Assembly (NCBI GenBank): GCA_035294265.1
Contig: DATGLK010000052.1
Location: 1-55,067 of the forward strand
Direction of reading: 5' to 3'
DNA length: 55,067 nt
Source: Candidatus Binataceae bacterium
Lineage (GTDB): Bacteria; Desulfobacterota; Binatia; Binatales; Binataceae
In this document: positions 15,774-24,412 of the stretch, one piece after another
Numbering within the stretch: position 1 is the first letter of the stretch
How the letters are laid out: each line of letters starts with the position of its first letter
The notes under the pieces: model-generated
The model's input: the letters and a program-made list of their open reading frames with translations, nothing else
Database searches by the model: none
Told to the model about the DNA's origin: nothing
Position numbers and translations under genes: made by a program

Positions 15774-17000
15774 TTGAAGCCTAAATTCGCCTGGCTGACG
15801 GTTGTTGGAGCATGGCTGGTATGCGCCCTGCTTTTTGGCTCCGCTATCCCTACTAGCGGTTTGTACTACCGCGCGGTCACGCTGGCCTTTCATACCAGCC
15901 GCGCCGGCGTCTCGCTGCTGACCAGCGTGGGCGCGGTCGGGATGTGCCTGGGCGCGCTCGTCTCTGGCGCGCTGCTGATCCGGTGGCCGGCTCAGCGCGT
16001 CATCATGGCCGGAGCGCTGCTGGAAGCGATGGGCTTCGTATTGGCCAGCCGCGCTCATAGCTTCCGATTGTTGTTGGGCGCCAACAGCCTGCTGGGCCTG
16101 GGGGTGGGAATTGGCGCCCTGATTCCGGTCTCCTTCATTATCGGCAATTGGTTTGGCACCGGCGCCGGCCTGGCGATGGGCTTGGCGATGACGGGAACAT
16201 CGATCGGCGGCAGCGTGATGGCCCTGGTCATCAACTTTCTCCTAAGCCATTGGGGCTGGCGCACGGCGTACTGGGTGCTGGCGCTACCGGTCATGCTCAT
16301 CATCCTCCCTCTTGGCTTGGTTTTGCGCGGGTCCCCGCCTCAATCTGTCGGCGCCGGCACCCCTGCCCCGCATCTGTACGGCCTGGAAGTTGGCGTGGCT
16401 CTGCACGGGCGAGAATTCTGGCTGATCGCGCTTTGTCAATTTCTGTTCGGTGCCGTGGCGGCCGGCATCCTGGCCCACTTGCCCTCTTACCTCCAAGGTC
16501 TGGGCTATCGCGCCGGGCAAGCCGCGCTGGCAGTCAGCGTGGCCTTGGGCATCACCGCGATCGGTAAGATTTCGCTGGGTTTGGTCGCCGACAGGATTGG
16601 TAGCCGAGTGACCGTGTCGCTGAATTTTTTGTTGGAAGGCATGGGAGTGGTGCTGCTCATCGGCGCCGCGCGCCCGGCCTTTTTGATCGCAGGGATCGCC
16701 TGTTACGGCGTGAGTTGGGGCGCTCCGCTAGCGTTGTTGCCGCTGCTTACCATCGAATCGCTAGGGCTCAAACGCTACGGCGCCATTTCCGGCCTGACCA
16801 ACTTGGCCTTTACCGCCGGTAACGTGATTGGGCCATTGGCTGCCGGTCGGGTCTTCGATTTAACTGGCAGCTATCGTCCAGCCTTCGTGGCGATGGCGCT
16901 GGCGGTCATGATTGATGCAATGGCAGTACTCGCCTGCCGTCCGCTGGCCAGGGTTTCCCGCGGCGCGCTCGCCGCGCAAAGCAGCGCCGCGGTAATTTAG
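15774..17000 (+). CDS. MFS transporter 1 of 3 (TTG start)
   Basis: A 408-residue major facilitator with twelve membrane helices. Family-typical features are the loop-2 region after helix 2, the GNWF segment at the start of helix 5 and the central loop before helix 7 ending in GREFWLIALCQFLFG. It resembles the monocarboxylate/oxalate-formate type of MFS carriers. TTG 15774 with GGGGA is preferred because the protein then begins MKPKFAWLTVVGAWL, aligned with the starts of the next two genes. It lies 18 bases after the FAH-family gene, so it is probably co-transcribed. A carboxylate substrate is inferred from the neighbours. Confidence 0.9.
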   Translation: MKPKFAWLTVVGAWLVCALLFGSAIPTSGLYYRAVTLAFHTSRAGVSLLTSVGAVGMCLGALVSGALLIRWPAQRVIMAGALLEAMGFVLASRAHSFRLLLGANSLLGLGVGIGALIPVSFIIGNWFGTGAGLAMGLAMTGTSIGGSVMALVINFLLSHWGWRTAYWVLALPVMLIILPLGLVLRGSPPQSVGAGTPAPHLYGLEVGVALHGREFWLIALCQFLFGAVAAGILAHLPSYLQGLGYRAGQAALAVSVALGITAIGKISLGLVADRIGSRVTVSLNFLLEGMGVVLLIGAARPAFLIAGIACYGVSWGAPLALLPLLTIESLGLKRYGAISGLTNLAFTAGNVIGPLAAGRVFDLTGSYRPAFVAMALAVMIDAMAVLACRPLARVSRGALAAQSSAAVI

Positions 17001-17025
17001 CGCGCTCGGAGAACAGAGGGATGCG

Positions 17026-18279
17026 ATGACGCAACGGACCCGAGGATGGTTGACTGTGGCAGGATTATGGATCTCGCTGGCCCTGCTGTGGGCCACCGTG
17101 ATCCCGACTACCGGCCTGTTCCTGGGCCCCATTTCGCAGGCCTTCCACACCAGCCGCGCCGCCGTCTCGCTTATTTCCAGCCTGCTAGCAGTCGGCGCCT
17201 GCGTGGGCGCTCTAATTTCGGGCTGGCTTATCGGCTTTGTCGACGCACGCCGCGTAATGCTCCTGGGCGCGCTCGTGCTGGTGTTCACTTATGTCGTGGC
17301 CAGCCAGGTCCAAAGCTTCTCCCACCTGCTGGTCTGCTATGTGATTCTGGGCATGGGAGTTGGAATCAGCACCTTGGTGCCGGCTTCCTTTATCGTCGGC
17401 AACTGGTTCGAGGAGGGCAGCGCCGGGATTGCGATGGGAATCACGATGACCGGTAATTCCGCCTCCTCCGCGGTCACCGTGATGCTCATCAACTACGCCA
17501 TCACCCATTGGGGCTGGCGCCATGCCTATCTAGCCCTGGCCATTCCGATCGTGATCATCGAAATTCCCTTGATCACCCTGTTACGGCCGCGGCCCATTCG
17601 CGAGATGCCGGAGGGCGCGGCCAAGCTACCGCTGCCCTCGGAAGGATTCGAGCTGGGCCAGGCGCTGCGCACGCGCGAGTTCTGGCTTATCGTGGTTGGC
17701 CAATTCCTTTTCGGCTGGGTCGCCAATGGCATCCTCACTCACATGGTGCCCTACCTGCAAAACCTGGCTTACACCCGCAGCCATGCCGCCGAGGCTCTCA
17801 GCCTGGTAATGTTGCTGACCTCGGTGGGCAAAATTTCGCTCGGCTTGACCGCGGATCGCGTCGGCGCGCGCTGGGCGGCGGCGCTCAACTTCGCCATCGA
17901 GGCAGTCGGGGTAGCCTTTCTGATTGGTGCCGCGCGGCTCCATTTTCTGATCCCCGGCCTGATCTGCTACGGCCTGACCTGGGGCACGCCCCTCGCCTTG
18001 CTGCCATTTCTGACCATTCAATCCTTGGGTCTCAAACGCTACGGCGCGATTGCCGGCCTGACCAACGTTGCCTTCACCGCTGGCAACGCTTTGGGGGCGC
18101 TGGCCACTGGCTGGATTTTCGATATCACCGGCAGCTATGCCGACGCCTTCGCGGTGATGGCTGCCTTTACCTTCGTGGGCGTCTTTGCCGCCGCCGCCTG
18201 CCGGCCGCTGAGCCAGACCATGCCGCCGGGAGAGCGGCAAACTGTACGCGCCCGTCAAGCCGGCGGCGCGCCGCTGTAG
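17026..18279 (+). CDS. MFS transporter 2 of 3
   Basis: A 417-residue, twelve-helix major facilitator clearly paralogous to its two neighbours. Shared blocks include ATVIPTTGLFLGPISQAFHTSRAAVSL near the N terminus, the GNWF segment, REFWLIVVGQFLFGWVANGIL before helix 7, VGKISLGLTADR, and LPFLTIQSLGLKRYGAIAGLTNVAFTAGN. It starts at ATG 17026 after an AGAGGG site, 25 bases beyond the first transporter. The three copies are diverged rather than identical, so this is an old tandem duplication with probably different substrates or kinetics. Inner membrane; organic acid uptake or exchange inferred. Confidence 0.9.
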   Translation: MTQRTRGWLTVAGLWISLALLWATVIPTTGLFLGPISQAFHTSRAAVSLISSLLAVGACVGALISGWLIGFVDARRVMLLGALVLVFTYVVASQVQSFSHLLVCYVILGMGVGISTLVPASFIVGNWFEEGSAGIAMGITMTGNSASSAVTVMLINYAITHWGWRHAYLALAIPIVIIEIPLITLLRPRPIREMPEGAAKLPLPSEGFELGQALRTREFWLIVVGQFLFGWVANGILTHMVPYLQNLAYTRSHAAEALSLVMLLTSVGKISLGLTADRVGARWAAALNFAIEAVGVAFLIGAARLHFLIPGLICYGLTWGTPLALLPFLTIQSLGLKRYGAIAGLTNVAFTAGNALGALATGWIFDITGSYADAFAVMAAFTFVGVFAAAACRPLSQTMPPGERQTVRARQAGGAPL

Positions 18280-18307
18280 CCGCGCAGCGCAAGCCCGGAT
18301 GGGGACG

Positions 18308-19540
18308 ATGAAACAGCGACACCGAGCCTGGCTGATGGTAGCCGCCCTGTGGCTGATCATGGCCCTGCTCTACGGCTCAGGCGCCAGCGTCACCGGCCTG
18401 TTCTACAAGCCGTTATCGTCTTTCTTTCATACCACCCGCGCGCAAATCTCGCTGCTCTCAAGCTTGTTTGGAATCGGCGCCTGCGTGGGTTCGCTAACTA
18501 CCGGATGGCTGCTGGGGCGACTCAATCCTCGCTATGCGATGGCCTTGGGAGCCGTCCTGGAAGGCACGGGCTTCCTTCTGGCTTATCACGTCCACAGCTT
18601 TCACCTCCTGCTGCTGTGCTATGGAATGGTCGGTGCTGGCGTGGGGTTGAGCACGCTTATCCCGAGCGCGCTGATCGTGGGCAACTGGTTCGGCGCCCGA
18701 CCGGGCTTGGCGATGGGCGTCGCTATGACCGGCCCGACTTTGGGCGGAAGCGTCATCGTGATGGTGATCAGTGCCAGCATGGCGCACTGGGGATGGCGCA
18801 CCAGTTATCTGCTGCTGATGACCCCTGCGCTGCTCGCGCTACCCGTGATCTATCTGTTACGGAGCCATCCCGAAGGCGAATTCGCGCCGCGCCAAACTCA
18901 CGCCACTCTGGCCCCTGGACTGGAAGTGGCGCAAGCGGTGCGCACTCGCGAGTTCTGGCTTATCGTGCTGGCGCAGCTGATCTGTGGCTCGGTCGCCAAC
19001 GGTATCCTGGCCCATCTTGTCGTTTATTTGCAGGGTCTCAGTTATCCCACCCACCAAGCCGCCGCCGCGCTGAGCGCCGCGCTGGCCCTGACCTTTGTCG
19101 GGAAGATCTCATTAGGGGCCGCGGCCGATCATCTGGGCAGCCGCCTGACCGTGATGATCGATGCCCTGGTCGAAGCCAGCGCCGCGATTTTACTGATCGG
19201 CGCTGCCCGCGGCTTCATCCTGGTCGCCGCGGTCGGCGCCTTCGGCATTAGTTGGAGCGCGCCAGTGGCTTTGCTTCCGCTGCTGACGATAGAGTCGCTT
19301 GGTCTGCGCCGCTACGGCGGTATTGCAGGGCTAACGATGGTCGCCTACACCGCCGGTAGCGCGCTTGGACCCTACACCGCCGGGCGCGTGTTCGATGCTA
19401 CCGCGGGTTACAATGCAGCCTTCATCGCCTTTGCCATCGCCGCGGTTACCGCCGGCCTCGCGGTCCAAGCATGCCGCCCCTTGGCTGTGATCAGTGCCGG
19501 CCTACCTGCACCGGCCCAACCCTCCGTCGTTGGTGCGTAG
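18308..19540 (+). CDS. MFS transporter 3 of 3
   Basis: A 410-residue, twelve-helix major facilitator, third member of the tandem set. ATG 18308 is chosen over 18299 because MKQRHRAWLMVAALWL aligns with the starts of the other two copies. It keeps the common blocks GNWFGARPGLAMGVAMTG, REFWLIVLAQLICGSVANGIL, VGKISLGAAADHLG and LPLLTIESLGLRRYGGIAGLTMVAYTAGS. It is the last gene of the FAH-MFS-MFS-MFS run; a convergent glutathione S-transferase gene ends 45 bases away. Function as for its paralogues: transport of an unknown, probably anionic, organic compound. Confidence 0.9.
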   Translation: MKQRHRAWLMVAALWLIMALLYGSGASVTGLFYKPLSSFFHTTRAQISLLSSLFGIGACVGSLTTGWLLGRLNPRYAMALGAVLEGTGFLLAYHVHSFHLLLLCYGMVGAGVGLSTLIPSALIVGNWFGARPGLAMGVAMTGPTLGGSVIVMVISASMAHWGWRTSYLLLMTPALLALPVIYLLRSHPEGEFAPRQTHATLAPGLEVAQAVRTREFWLIVLAQLICGSVANGILAHLVVYLQGLSYPTHQAAAALSAALALTFVGKISLGAAADHLGSRLTVMIDALVEASAAILLIGAARGFILVAAVGAFGISWSAPVALLPLLTIESLGLRRYGGIAGLTMVAYTAGSALGPYTAGRVFDATAGYNAAFIAFAIAAVTAGLAVQACRPLAVISAGLPAPAQPSVVGA

Positions 19541-19585
19541 CAGTGTCCCGCCTCGTTGGCTGTCGAGGACGTGGCGCGGTGTTTT

Positions 19586-20191
19586 TCATGGCATTTTGAG
19601 AGCCTTTTGGTAAGCCTCGCGCTCCAGGCATCGATTGAGCCAGGAAGAAAGCGCTGGGTAGGCCGCCAGATCCACCTTGACCCGCGGCAGTGTGCGCAAC
19701 ATTCCAGCCACGTTAAGATCAGCCACGCTGAAGCTGTCGCCGATCAAATACTGGCGCCCGTTCAAATAGTTGTTGAGCACGCCCAGGGGATGGGCAAACT
19801 GTCCTTTGACCTGCTCCACCACCTCCGCCGAGCGCTGCTCGGGAGGCAAAATGACGGTGTGGCGCAGGACCAGCGCATAAGCCCATTCCACCTCGGTCTG
19901 ACTCCACAACGTCCACTGGTAGAGCGTGGCTCGATCACCCAGAGTGGCCGGCCAGAAGGGCGCCTTACCGTAGGCTTCGGCCAGATGCATGTTGATCGCC
20001 AGCGACTCGAAAATGAGCTGACCGTTGTCCTCCAGCACCGGCACATGACCATTGGGATTGCGCTTTAGATGCTCTGGGGTGCGTGCCTGCCCCGGCAGCA
20101 CCGGAAAATGCTCGAACTGCAAACCCAGTTCGTTGAGGGTCCACAAAACCCGCACGCTGCGCGACTGCGATGATCCGTAAAGTTTAAGCAT
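19586..20191 (-). CDS. Glutathione S-transferase
   Basis: A 201-residue cytosolic-type GST. The N-terminal thioredoxin-fold domain (about 1-75) has a serine-rich glutathione-activating loop (GSSQSRSVRV), the cis-proline Pro51 in NGHVPVLED and the Glu62-Ser63 pair (FESLAINMHLAE) that holds the gamma-glutamyl group. The C-terminal helical domain carries the folding motif SVADLNVAG. It conjugates glutathione to electrophiles or isomerises or reduces them. It stands alone between the MFS genes and the CoA transferase operon on the opposite strand. In a catabolic region it may detoxify reactive intermediates; substrate unknown. Confidence 0.92.
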   Translation of the reverse strand: MLKLYGSSQSRSVRVLWTLNELGLQFEHFPVLPGQARTPEHLKRNPNGHVPVLEDNGQLIFESLAINMHLAEAYGKAPFWPATLGDRATLYQWTLWSQTEVEWAYALVLRHTVILPPEQRSAEVVEQVKGQFAHPLGVLNNYLNGRQYLIGDSFSVADLNVAGMLRTLPRVKVDLAAYPALSSWLNRCLEREAYQKALKMP

Positions 20192-20543
20192 CGGTTACGC
20201 TCTCCACTCTTCCCGCGATATACCGCCAGTGGCCATTAAATAGGATAGATCCGCTCCCGGTGGAAGAGCGGACACGGACGACCTTTGTTTATCGCCACTT
20301 GCCGCCGGGACCGCTTCTCGCTCCACTCCTCATTGCCGTGCACCACCGCGTACGGGCAAACTGCTGTTTCCCACCGCCCCAAGCGCCAAGTCCTTCGCAT
20401 ATGCTCGCCGACTCGCCGCACCAACTCGACGGTGGCGAGCGACTGCGTTGACCGCGGTCGTTTTACGCAAGCGCGGAGCCGTGGTAGGATTGCCGCGATT
20501 TCAGCCTAGGACGCCTTGTGGCACGCCACAAAGCCCGAAAGAT
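20192..20543. other. Intergenic stretch before CoA transferase operon
   Basis: 352 bases with no supported gene. It contains a stem-loop TCCGCTC-ccggtggaa-GAGCGGA (20250-20272) shortly upstream of the GST gene. A minus-strand open frame at 20236-20424 has no signal, domain or codon pattern to support it. The promoter of the rightward operon must lie in the last part, but I see no clear -35/-10 pair in this GC-rich DNA. Confidence 0.45.
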
Positions 20544-21455
20544 GTGCCATTGACCGACAAGGTAAAGAGTATAGCCGAAGTCGTCACGGCCATTCCCGAC
20601 GGCAGCCATATAGCCTTGGGCGGGTTCGCGATCGCGCGCAATTCGATGGTGGCGGTCCACGAACTGATTCGCCAGGGAAAGCGCGACCTGACCGTTTCCC
20701 AGGCCGTAATGGGGATGGACACCGATTTGCTGGTGGGGGCCGGCGCGGTCAGCCGCCTGATCGCCGGCGGCGGCTCTCTCGATCGCTTCGGACGCGTCGA
20801 ATGTGTCAACCGGGCGCGCGCTGGCAGCACCCTAGTCGCCCTTGACATGAGCAGCCTGTCGGTGACTTTCGCTTATCTGGCCGGCGCGCTTGGGCTGTCC
20901 TGCATTCCGATCAAATCCTTGATGGCTTCTGAGATCGAGCGCCGCTTGCAGGCCGGCCCCGGCGCCGAGATGTTACGTGATTTCACCTGCCCCTTCACCG
21001 GCGAACAATACCTTTTGCTGCGCGCCCTTACCCCCGAAGTCGCCTTCGTCCACGTCCAGCGCGCCGATCGCCAGGGGAATGCGCAGATCGACGGCCCCCG
21101 CTGGGAAAACGAAGAAGCGGCCAAAGCCGCGCGCCAAGTGGTGGTGGTCACCGAAGAGCTAGTTCCCACCGAGATTATTCAGCAACAGCCCGAACGCACC
21201 CTGATTCCCGCCCATCGGGTCGGGGCGGTCGTCCATCAGCCCTTCGGCGCCCATCCCAGCGCCGTCTTTCGCTGCTACGATTACGACGCGCGCCACCTGG
21301 AGCTGTACGTTTCGCATGCCCGCGCGGCCGATCGGATTGGCGTCTACATCGACCGCTTTGTAAGGGACACGCAAGACTTCTGGCAATACCTGGAGCTGGC
21401 GGCCGGCTTCAAACATCTGGAGAGCCTGCGCGCGGATCGAGTGCTGGGCTACTGA
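20544..21455 (+). CDS. CoA transferase subunit A (family I, glutaconate/3-oxoacid type)
   Basis: A 303-residue alpha subunit of a two-subunit family I CoA transferase. It has the typical start SIAEVVTAIPDGSHIALGGF with the Gly-Gly-Phe CoA loop, and the C-terminal region FVHVQRADRQGNAQIDGPRWENEEAAKAA shared by glutaconate and 3-oxoadipate transferases. The heteromer moves CoA from a donor such as acetyl- or succinyl-CoA to a carboxylic acid. GTG 20544 is used; TTG 20550 is equally possible and the frame is open to 20448. The B subunit follows after 26 bases. It is the first gene of a five-gene operon of unknown substrate. Confidence 0.9.
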   Translation: MPLTDKVKSIAEVVTAIPDGSHIALGGFAIARNSMVAVHELIRQGKRDLTVSQAVMGMDTDLLVGAGAVSRLIAGGGSLDRFGRVECVNRARAGSTLVALDMSSLSVTFAYLAGALGLSCIPIKSLMASEIERRLQAGPGAEMLRDFTCPFTGEQYLLLRALTPEVAFVHVQRADRQGNAQIDGPRWENEEAAKAARQVVVVTEELVPTEIIQQQPERTLIPAHRVGAVVHQPFGAHPSAVFRCYDYDARHLELYVSHARAADRIGVYIDRFVRDTQDFWQYLELAAGFKHLESLRADRVLGY

Positions 21456-21481
21456 AATTTTCCGGCGCGACGAGTCAGACA

Positions 21482-22249
21482 ATGGCGCAAGTGCGAGGAA
21501 GCGAAATCATGGCGGCGGCGGGCGCGCGCGAGCTGCGCGATGGCGAAGTGGTGGTGGTGGGAATTGGCCTGCCCCAGGTCGCCACGATCCTGGCACAGCG
21601 CACCCACGCTCCAGGCCTGACCACGCTCTTGGAGATCGGGGTCACCAACATGAGTCCGATCGACACGCCCGCCGGCCTGGCCGATTCGCGCATCTTCTAT
21701 CGCGCCACCTGCTGGAGCGGCTTCGTCGACATCTTCGGCATGAACTTGCATCGGGGCGTGGTCGATGTGGGCTTTTTAGGCGCCCTGGAGGTCGATGGCC
21801 AGGGCAACATCAACACCACTCTGCTCGCCGAGGAAGGCGGCCGGGTTCGCTACTTCAACGGCAGCGCGGGCGGCAACGACGTGGCTTCGCTGGCCCGCCG
21901 CGTGATCGTGATCATGCGCCACGAAGCGCGTAAGCTGCCGGCCGCGGTAGCCCATCTGACCAGCCCCGGCTTCGGCCAGGGCCAGAGCCGCGAGATGATG
22001 GGGTTGCGCGGCGGCGGGACCTACCGCCTGATTACCGATTTGGCCGTGATCGGTTTCGATCCTCAGGGTGGCGGCGCGCAACTGCTCTCGGTCCATCCCG
22101 GAATTGATCCGGAACGGGTACGCGCCAACACCGGCTTCGCCTTGCGCATCGTACCGCCGGTAGCACTCACCCCGTTGCCTACCGAACATGAACTGCGTTT
22201 GCTGCGCGAGGAGATCGACCCCAAGGGAATCTACCTGGGTGCGAGCTAA
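21482..22249 (+). CDS. CoA transferase subunit B (family I)
   Basis: The 255-residue beta subunit, partner of the preceding gene. In this family a glutamate in the first third of the subunit forms the glutamyl-CoA thioester; here LLEIGVTNMSPID (about residues 49-61) provides it. Other landmarks are DVGFLGALEVDGQGNINTT and YFNGSAGGNDVASLARRVIVIM, which match the glutaconate CoA-transferase B layout. Cytoplasmic. The LLM oxidoreductase gene starts 39 bases downstream. The substrate could be a dicarboxylate or 3-oxoacid; I cannot tell from the sequence. Confidence 0.91.
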   Translation: MAQVRGSEIMAAAGARELRDGEVVVVGIGLPQVATILAQRTHAPGLTTLLEIGVTNMSPIDTPAGLADSRIFYRATCWSGFVDIFGMNLHRGVVDVGFLGALEVDGQGNINTTLLAEEGGRVRYFNGSAGGNDVASLARRVIVIMRHEARKLPAAVAHLTSPGFGQGQSREMMGLRGGGTYRLITDLAVIGFDPQGGGAQLLSVHPGIDPERVRANTGFALRIVPPVALTPLPTEHELRLLREEIDPKGIYLGAS

Positions 22250-22288
22250 AGCCGCGCCGGGCGCGACGCTTAAGGTCAAGGAGGAGCC

Positions 22289-23293
22289 GTGCATTACGAT
22301 ATCGAGCTCAATTCCGCCGCCCATTATCCGGTGGCTGGGTTGCTGGAACTGGCGCCTGCGGTTGAGGCCGCGGGCTTCGGCGCGTTTTGGAAAGGCGAGT
22401 CCAACAGCACCGACCCACTGGTGCTGATAAGCGGAGTAGCGGCGCGCACCCGCACGCTCAAGGTCGGCACCGCCATCTATCACATCTACGGCCGCAGCCC
22501 GGTCACGATGGGGATTCAGGCCGCCACCTTGCAGGATATGTCGGGCGGACGGCTGCTACTGGGACTGGGCGTGGCCAACAAGACTATCGCGGGCTGGCAT
22601 GGAGGTACTTTTGATCGGCCGCTGAAACGAATGCGCGAGTATCTGGAGATTGTACGCAAGACCGCCGCCGGCGAGCGGGTCGAGTATCAGGGCGAGGTCT
22701 ATTCCACCGGCGAGCGCTTCCAATTGTCTTGGAAACCCGCCCATACCCATTTTCCCATTTACCTGGCCGGACTCAGTCCGCGGATGCTGCGCCTGGTGGG
22801 ACGCATCGCTGACGGCATCTTCATCAACATGGCGATTCCCTCCAAGATCAAGGAGCTGGCCGAGGCGGTGCGCGAGGGCGCGCGCGAGGCTGGACGCGAT
22901 CCCAACCAGATCGAAATCATCGCCAAGGCGCGGGTCTCGCTCAATCCCAATCGCGCTACCGCGCGCGGCCGCCTGCGCCAGGTGTTGACCTTCTACAATA
23001 TCGCCGACTACTACAGCGATATGCTCAAATCCTCGGGTTTCGAGCCCGAGGTAAGCGCGGTTCAGGCGGCCTTTCGTGCTGGCGGCTTCAAGGCCGCGAT
23101 GGCTAAGCTAACCGATGAGTACATGGACAAGTTGCCGGTGGTGCCGGGCACTTCGATCGCCGAGATCAAGGAGCGGCTGGCCCCCTTCGAGGCCGCAGGC
23201 GTGACCCGCCTGGTAACCCCTTACGTGCCCGCCACCGACGACGTGATTGCAGACGCGCGCCGCTTTATTGAGGCTTGGGGCCGCCAAGCCTGA
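22289..23293 (+). CDS. LLM-class (luciferase-like) flavin/F420-dependent oxidoreductase
   Basis: A 334-residue TIM-barrel oxidoreductase of the bacterial luciferase/methylene-tetrahydromethanopterin reductase superfamily. Visible family blocks are the N-terminal VEAAGFGAFWKGES, TRTLKVGTAIYHIYGRSPVTMGIQAATLQDMSGGRLLLGLG, and FPIYLAGLSPRMLRLVGRIADGIFINM. The cofactor, FMN or F420, cannot be decided by eye, though the overall pattern is nearer the F420 group. The GTG start at 22289 follows an AAGGAGGAG site. It is the third gene of the operon, between the CoA transferase and a DUF6282 protein. Possible roles: monooxygenation or reduction of the operon's substrate. Confidence 0.9.
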   Translation: MHYDIELNSAAHYPVAGLLELAPAVEAAGFGAFWKGESNSTDPLVLISGVAARTRTLKVGTAIYHIYGRSPVTMGIQAATLQDMSGGRLLLGLGVANKTIAGWHGGTFDRPLKRMREYLEIVRKTAAGERVEYQGEVYSTGERFQLSWKPAHTHFPIYLAGLSPRMLRLVGRIADGIFINMAIPSKIKELAEAVREGAREAGRDPNQIEIIAKARVSLNPNRATARGRLRQVLTFYNIADYYSDMLKSSGFEPEVSAVQAAFRAGGFKAAMAKLTDEYMDKLPVVPGTSIAEIKERLAPFEAAGVTRLVTPYVPATDDVIADARRFIEAWGRQA

Positions 23294-23337
23294 GACGCGG
23301 AGCCCAGATCAACCCCTACCCTCACGAGGATTTACGA

Positions 23338-24351
23338 ATGTGTGATTTCGCCGCTGATGCCGCCGCCGCCGAGCAGCTCCTGGTCGGACGCGTACTTACC
23401 GTCAAGCGCGTGCGCGAGCTCAACGCCAAGGATTACTTCTACCAGATGCTCAAGGACAACCCCGAGATGCTCAAGATCTATCCGGGGATCGAAAACGAGC
23501 TGCTGGTGGGCGCGATCGATTGCCATATTCACGCCTATCCTGATTTTGTCCATCGCTCCCAGGACATGATTCAGATTGGAATCGATGCCTCCAAGGCGGG
23601 GATGCGCGCGCTGGCCTTCAAGGATCATTGGAATATCAGTTGTAACGCCGCCTACCTGGCCCAGCGCCACCTGGACTACCTGGTCGAGAAGGGCGAGTTG
23701 ACCCATCGGGTAGAAATCTATGGCGGCAGTGGCACCTGCTTCGGGATGAATCCCGAGGCGATCCGGGTTGCGCTCCAGTATCCCAACTTCAAGATGATTT
23801 GGTTCCCCACCTTCACTTCACTCGGCTTCTGGCGCGGCGCCGGCCATCCCGAAAAGGGGCGCGTGCGGCTGGTCGCAGAAGATGGCAAGGTACTGCCCGA
23901 AGTGGTCGAGATCATGGAGATGGCGACCGAGAAGAAGGTCGGAATCGGGTTTGGCCACACCGATTTCACCGAGCTTTTGCCGCTAGCGCGCAAAGCCAAA
24001 GAGATTGGCGTGCGCGCGACCTTGGACCATCCGCTGCTGGAACTCAACAAGCTGCTGCTTGACGAGATGAAGCAGCTCGCCGACCTGGGGATTTACGTCG
24101 GCACCTACTGCCAGCCGATGATCCCCAGCCTCTACCAGCCAGTGGCCGATCCGATGGAGACCATCCGCACCATCAAGGAGATCGGCGCCGATCGCTGCAT
24201 CATCGGCAGCGACTTCGGCCAGGTCCTGCACATGGACAGTATCGACGGGATGCGAGTGTTTATCCGCGCTTTGCTTGCTTTCGGGATCAAGCCCGAGGAG
24301 GTCAAAGTAATGCTACAAGACAATCCCGCCAAACTGATGTGGCTAGACTGA
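23338..24351 (+). CDS. DUF6282-family amidohydrolase-like protein (copy 1)
   Basis: A 337-residue TIM-barrel-like metal hydrolase. The metal site starts with Asp61-x-His63-x-His65 (GAIDCHIHAYPD); a lysine-bearing block FKDHWNISC and a histidine in GFGHTDF follow, then an aspartate near the C terminus (IGSDFGQV). DUF6282 proteins share the amidohydrolase-like layout; no reaction is established that I know of. An N-terminal extension of about 50 residues precedes the barrel and is absent from the second copy at 47029-47937. ATG 23338 follows GAGGA. It sits between the LLM oxidoreductase and the GMC oxidoreductase; a perfect 9-bp stem-loop follows. Ring opening or amide/ester hydrolysis is a guess. 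Confidence 0.82.
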   Translation: MCDFAADAAAAEQLLVGRVLTVKRVRELNAKDYFYQMLKDNPEMLKIYPGIENELLVGAIDCHIHAYPDFVHRSQDMIQIGIDASKAGMRALAFKDHWNISCNAAYLAQRHLDYLVEKGELTHRVEIYGGSGTCFGMNPEAIRVALQYPNFKMIWFPTFTSLGFWRGAGHPEKGRVRLVAEDGKVLPEVVEIMEMATEKKVGIGFGHTDFTELLPLARKAKEIGVRATLDHPLLELNKLLLDEMKQLADLGIYVGTYCQPMIPSLYQPVADPMETIRTIKEIGADRCIIGSDFGQVLHMDSIDGMRVFIRALLAFGIKPEEVKVMLQDNPAKLMWLD

Positions 24352-24367
24352 ACGCACTTTAGTCAAC

Positions 24368-24389
24368 GGCGCCCGCAAACGCGGGCGCC
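24368..24389 (+). terminator. Perfect 9-bp stem-loop between DUF6282 and GMC genes
   Basis: GGCGCCCGC (24368-24376), loop aaac, GCGGGCGCC (24381-24389). It begins 17 bases after the DUF6282 stop. No T-run follows, so it is not a textbook intrinsic terminator. It may attenuate transcription or protect the upstream mRNA end, giving the GMC gene a lower or separate expression level. Confidence 0.5.
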
Positions 24390-24412
24390 GCGCGCGCCGG
24401 TACAGAACGAAC

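Noticed and set aside
20236-20424. 62-codon minus-strand frame upstream of the GST gene
   Set aside because: Arg-rich, no motifs and no ribosome-binding site; likely chance in GC-rich DNA.
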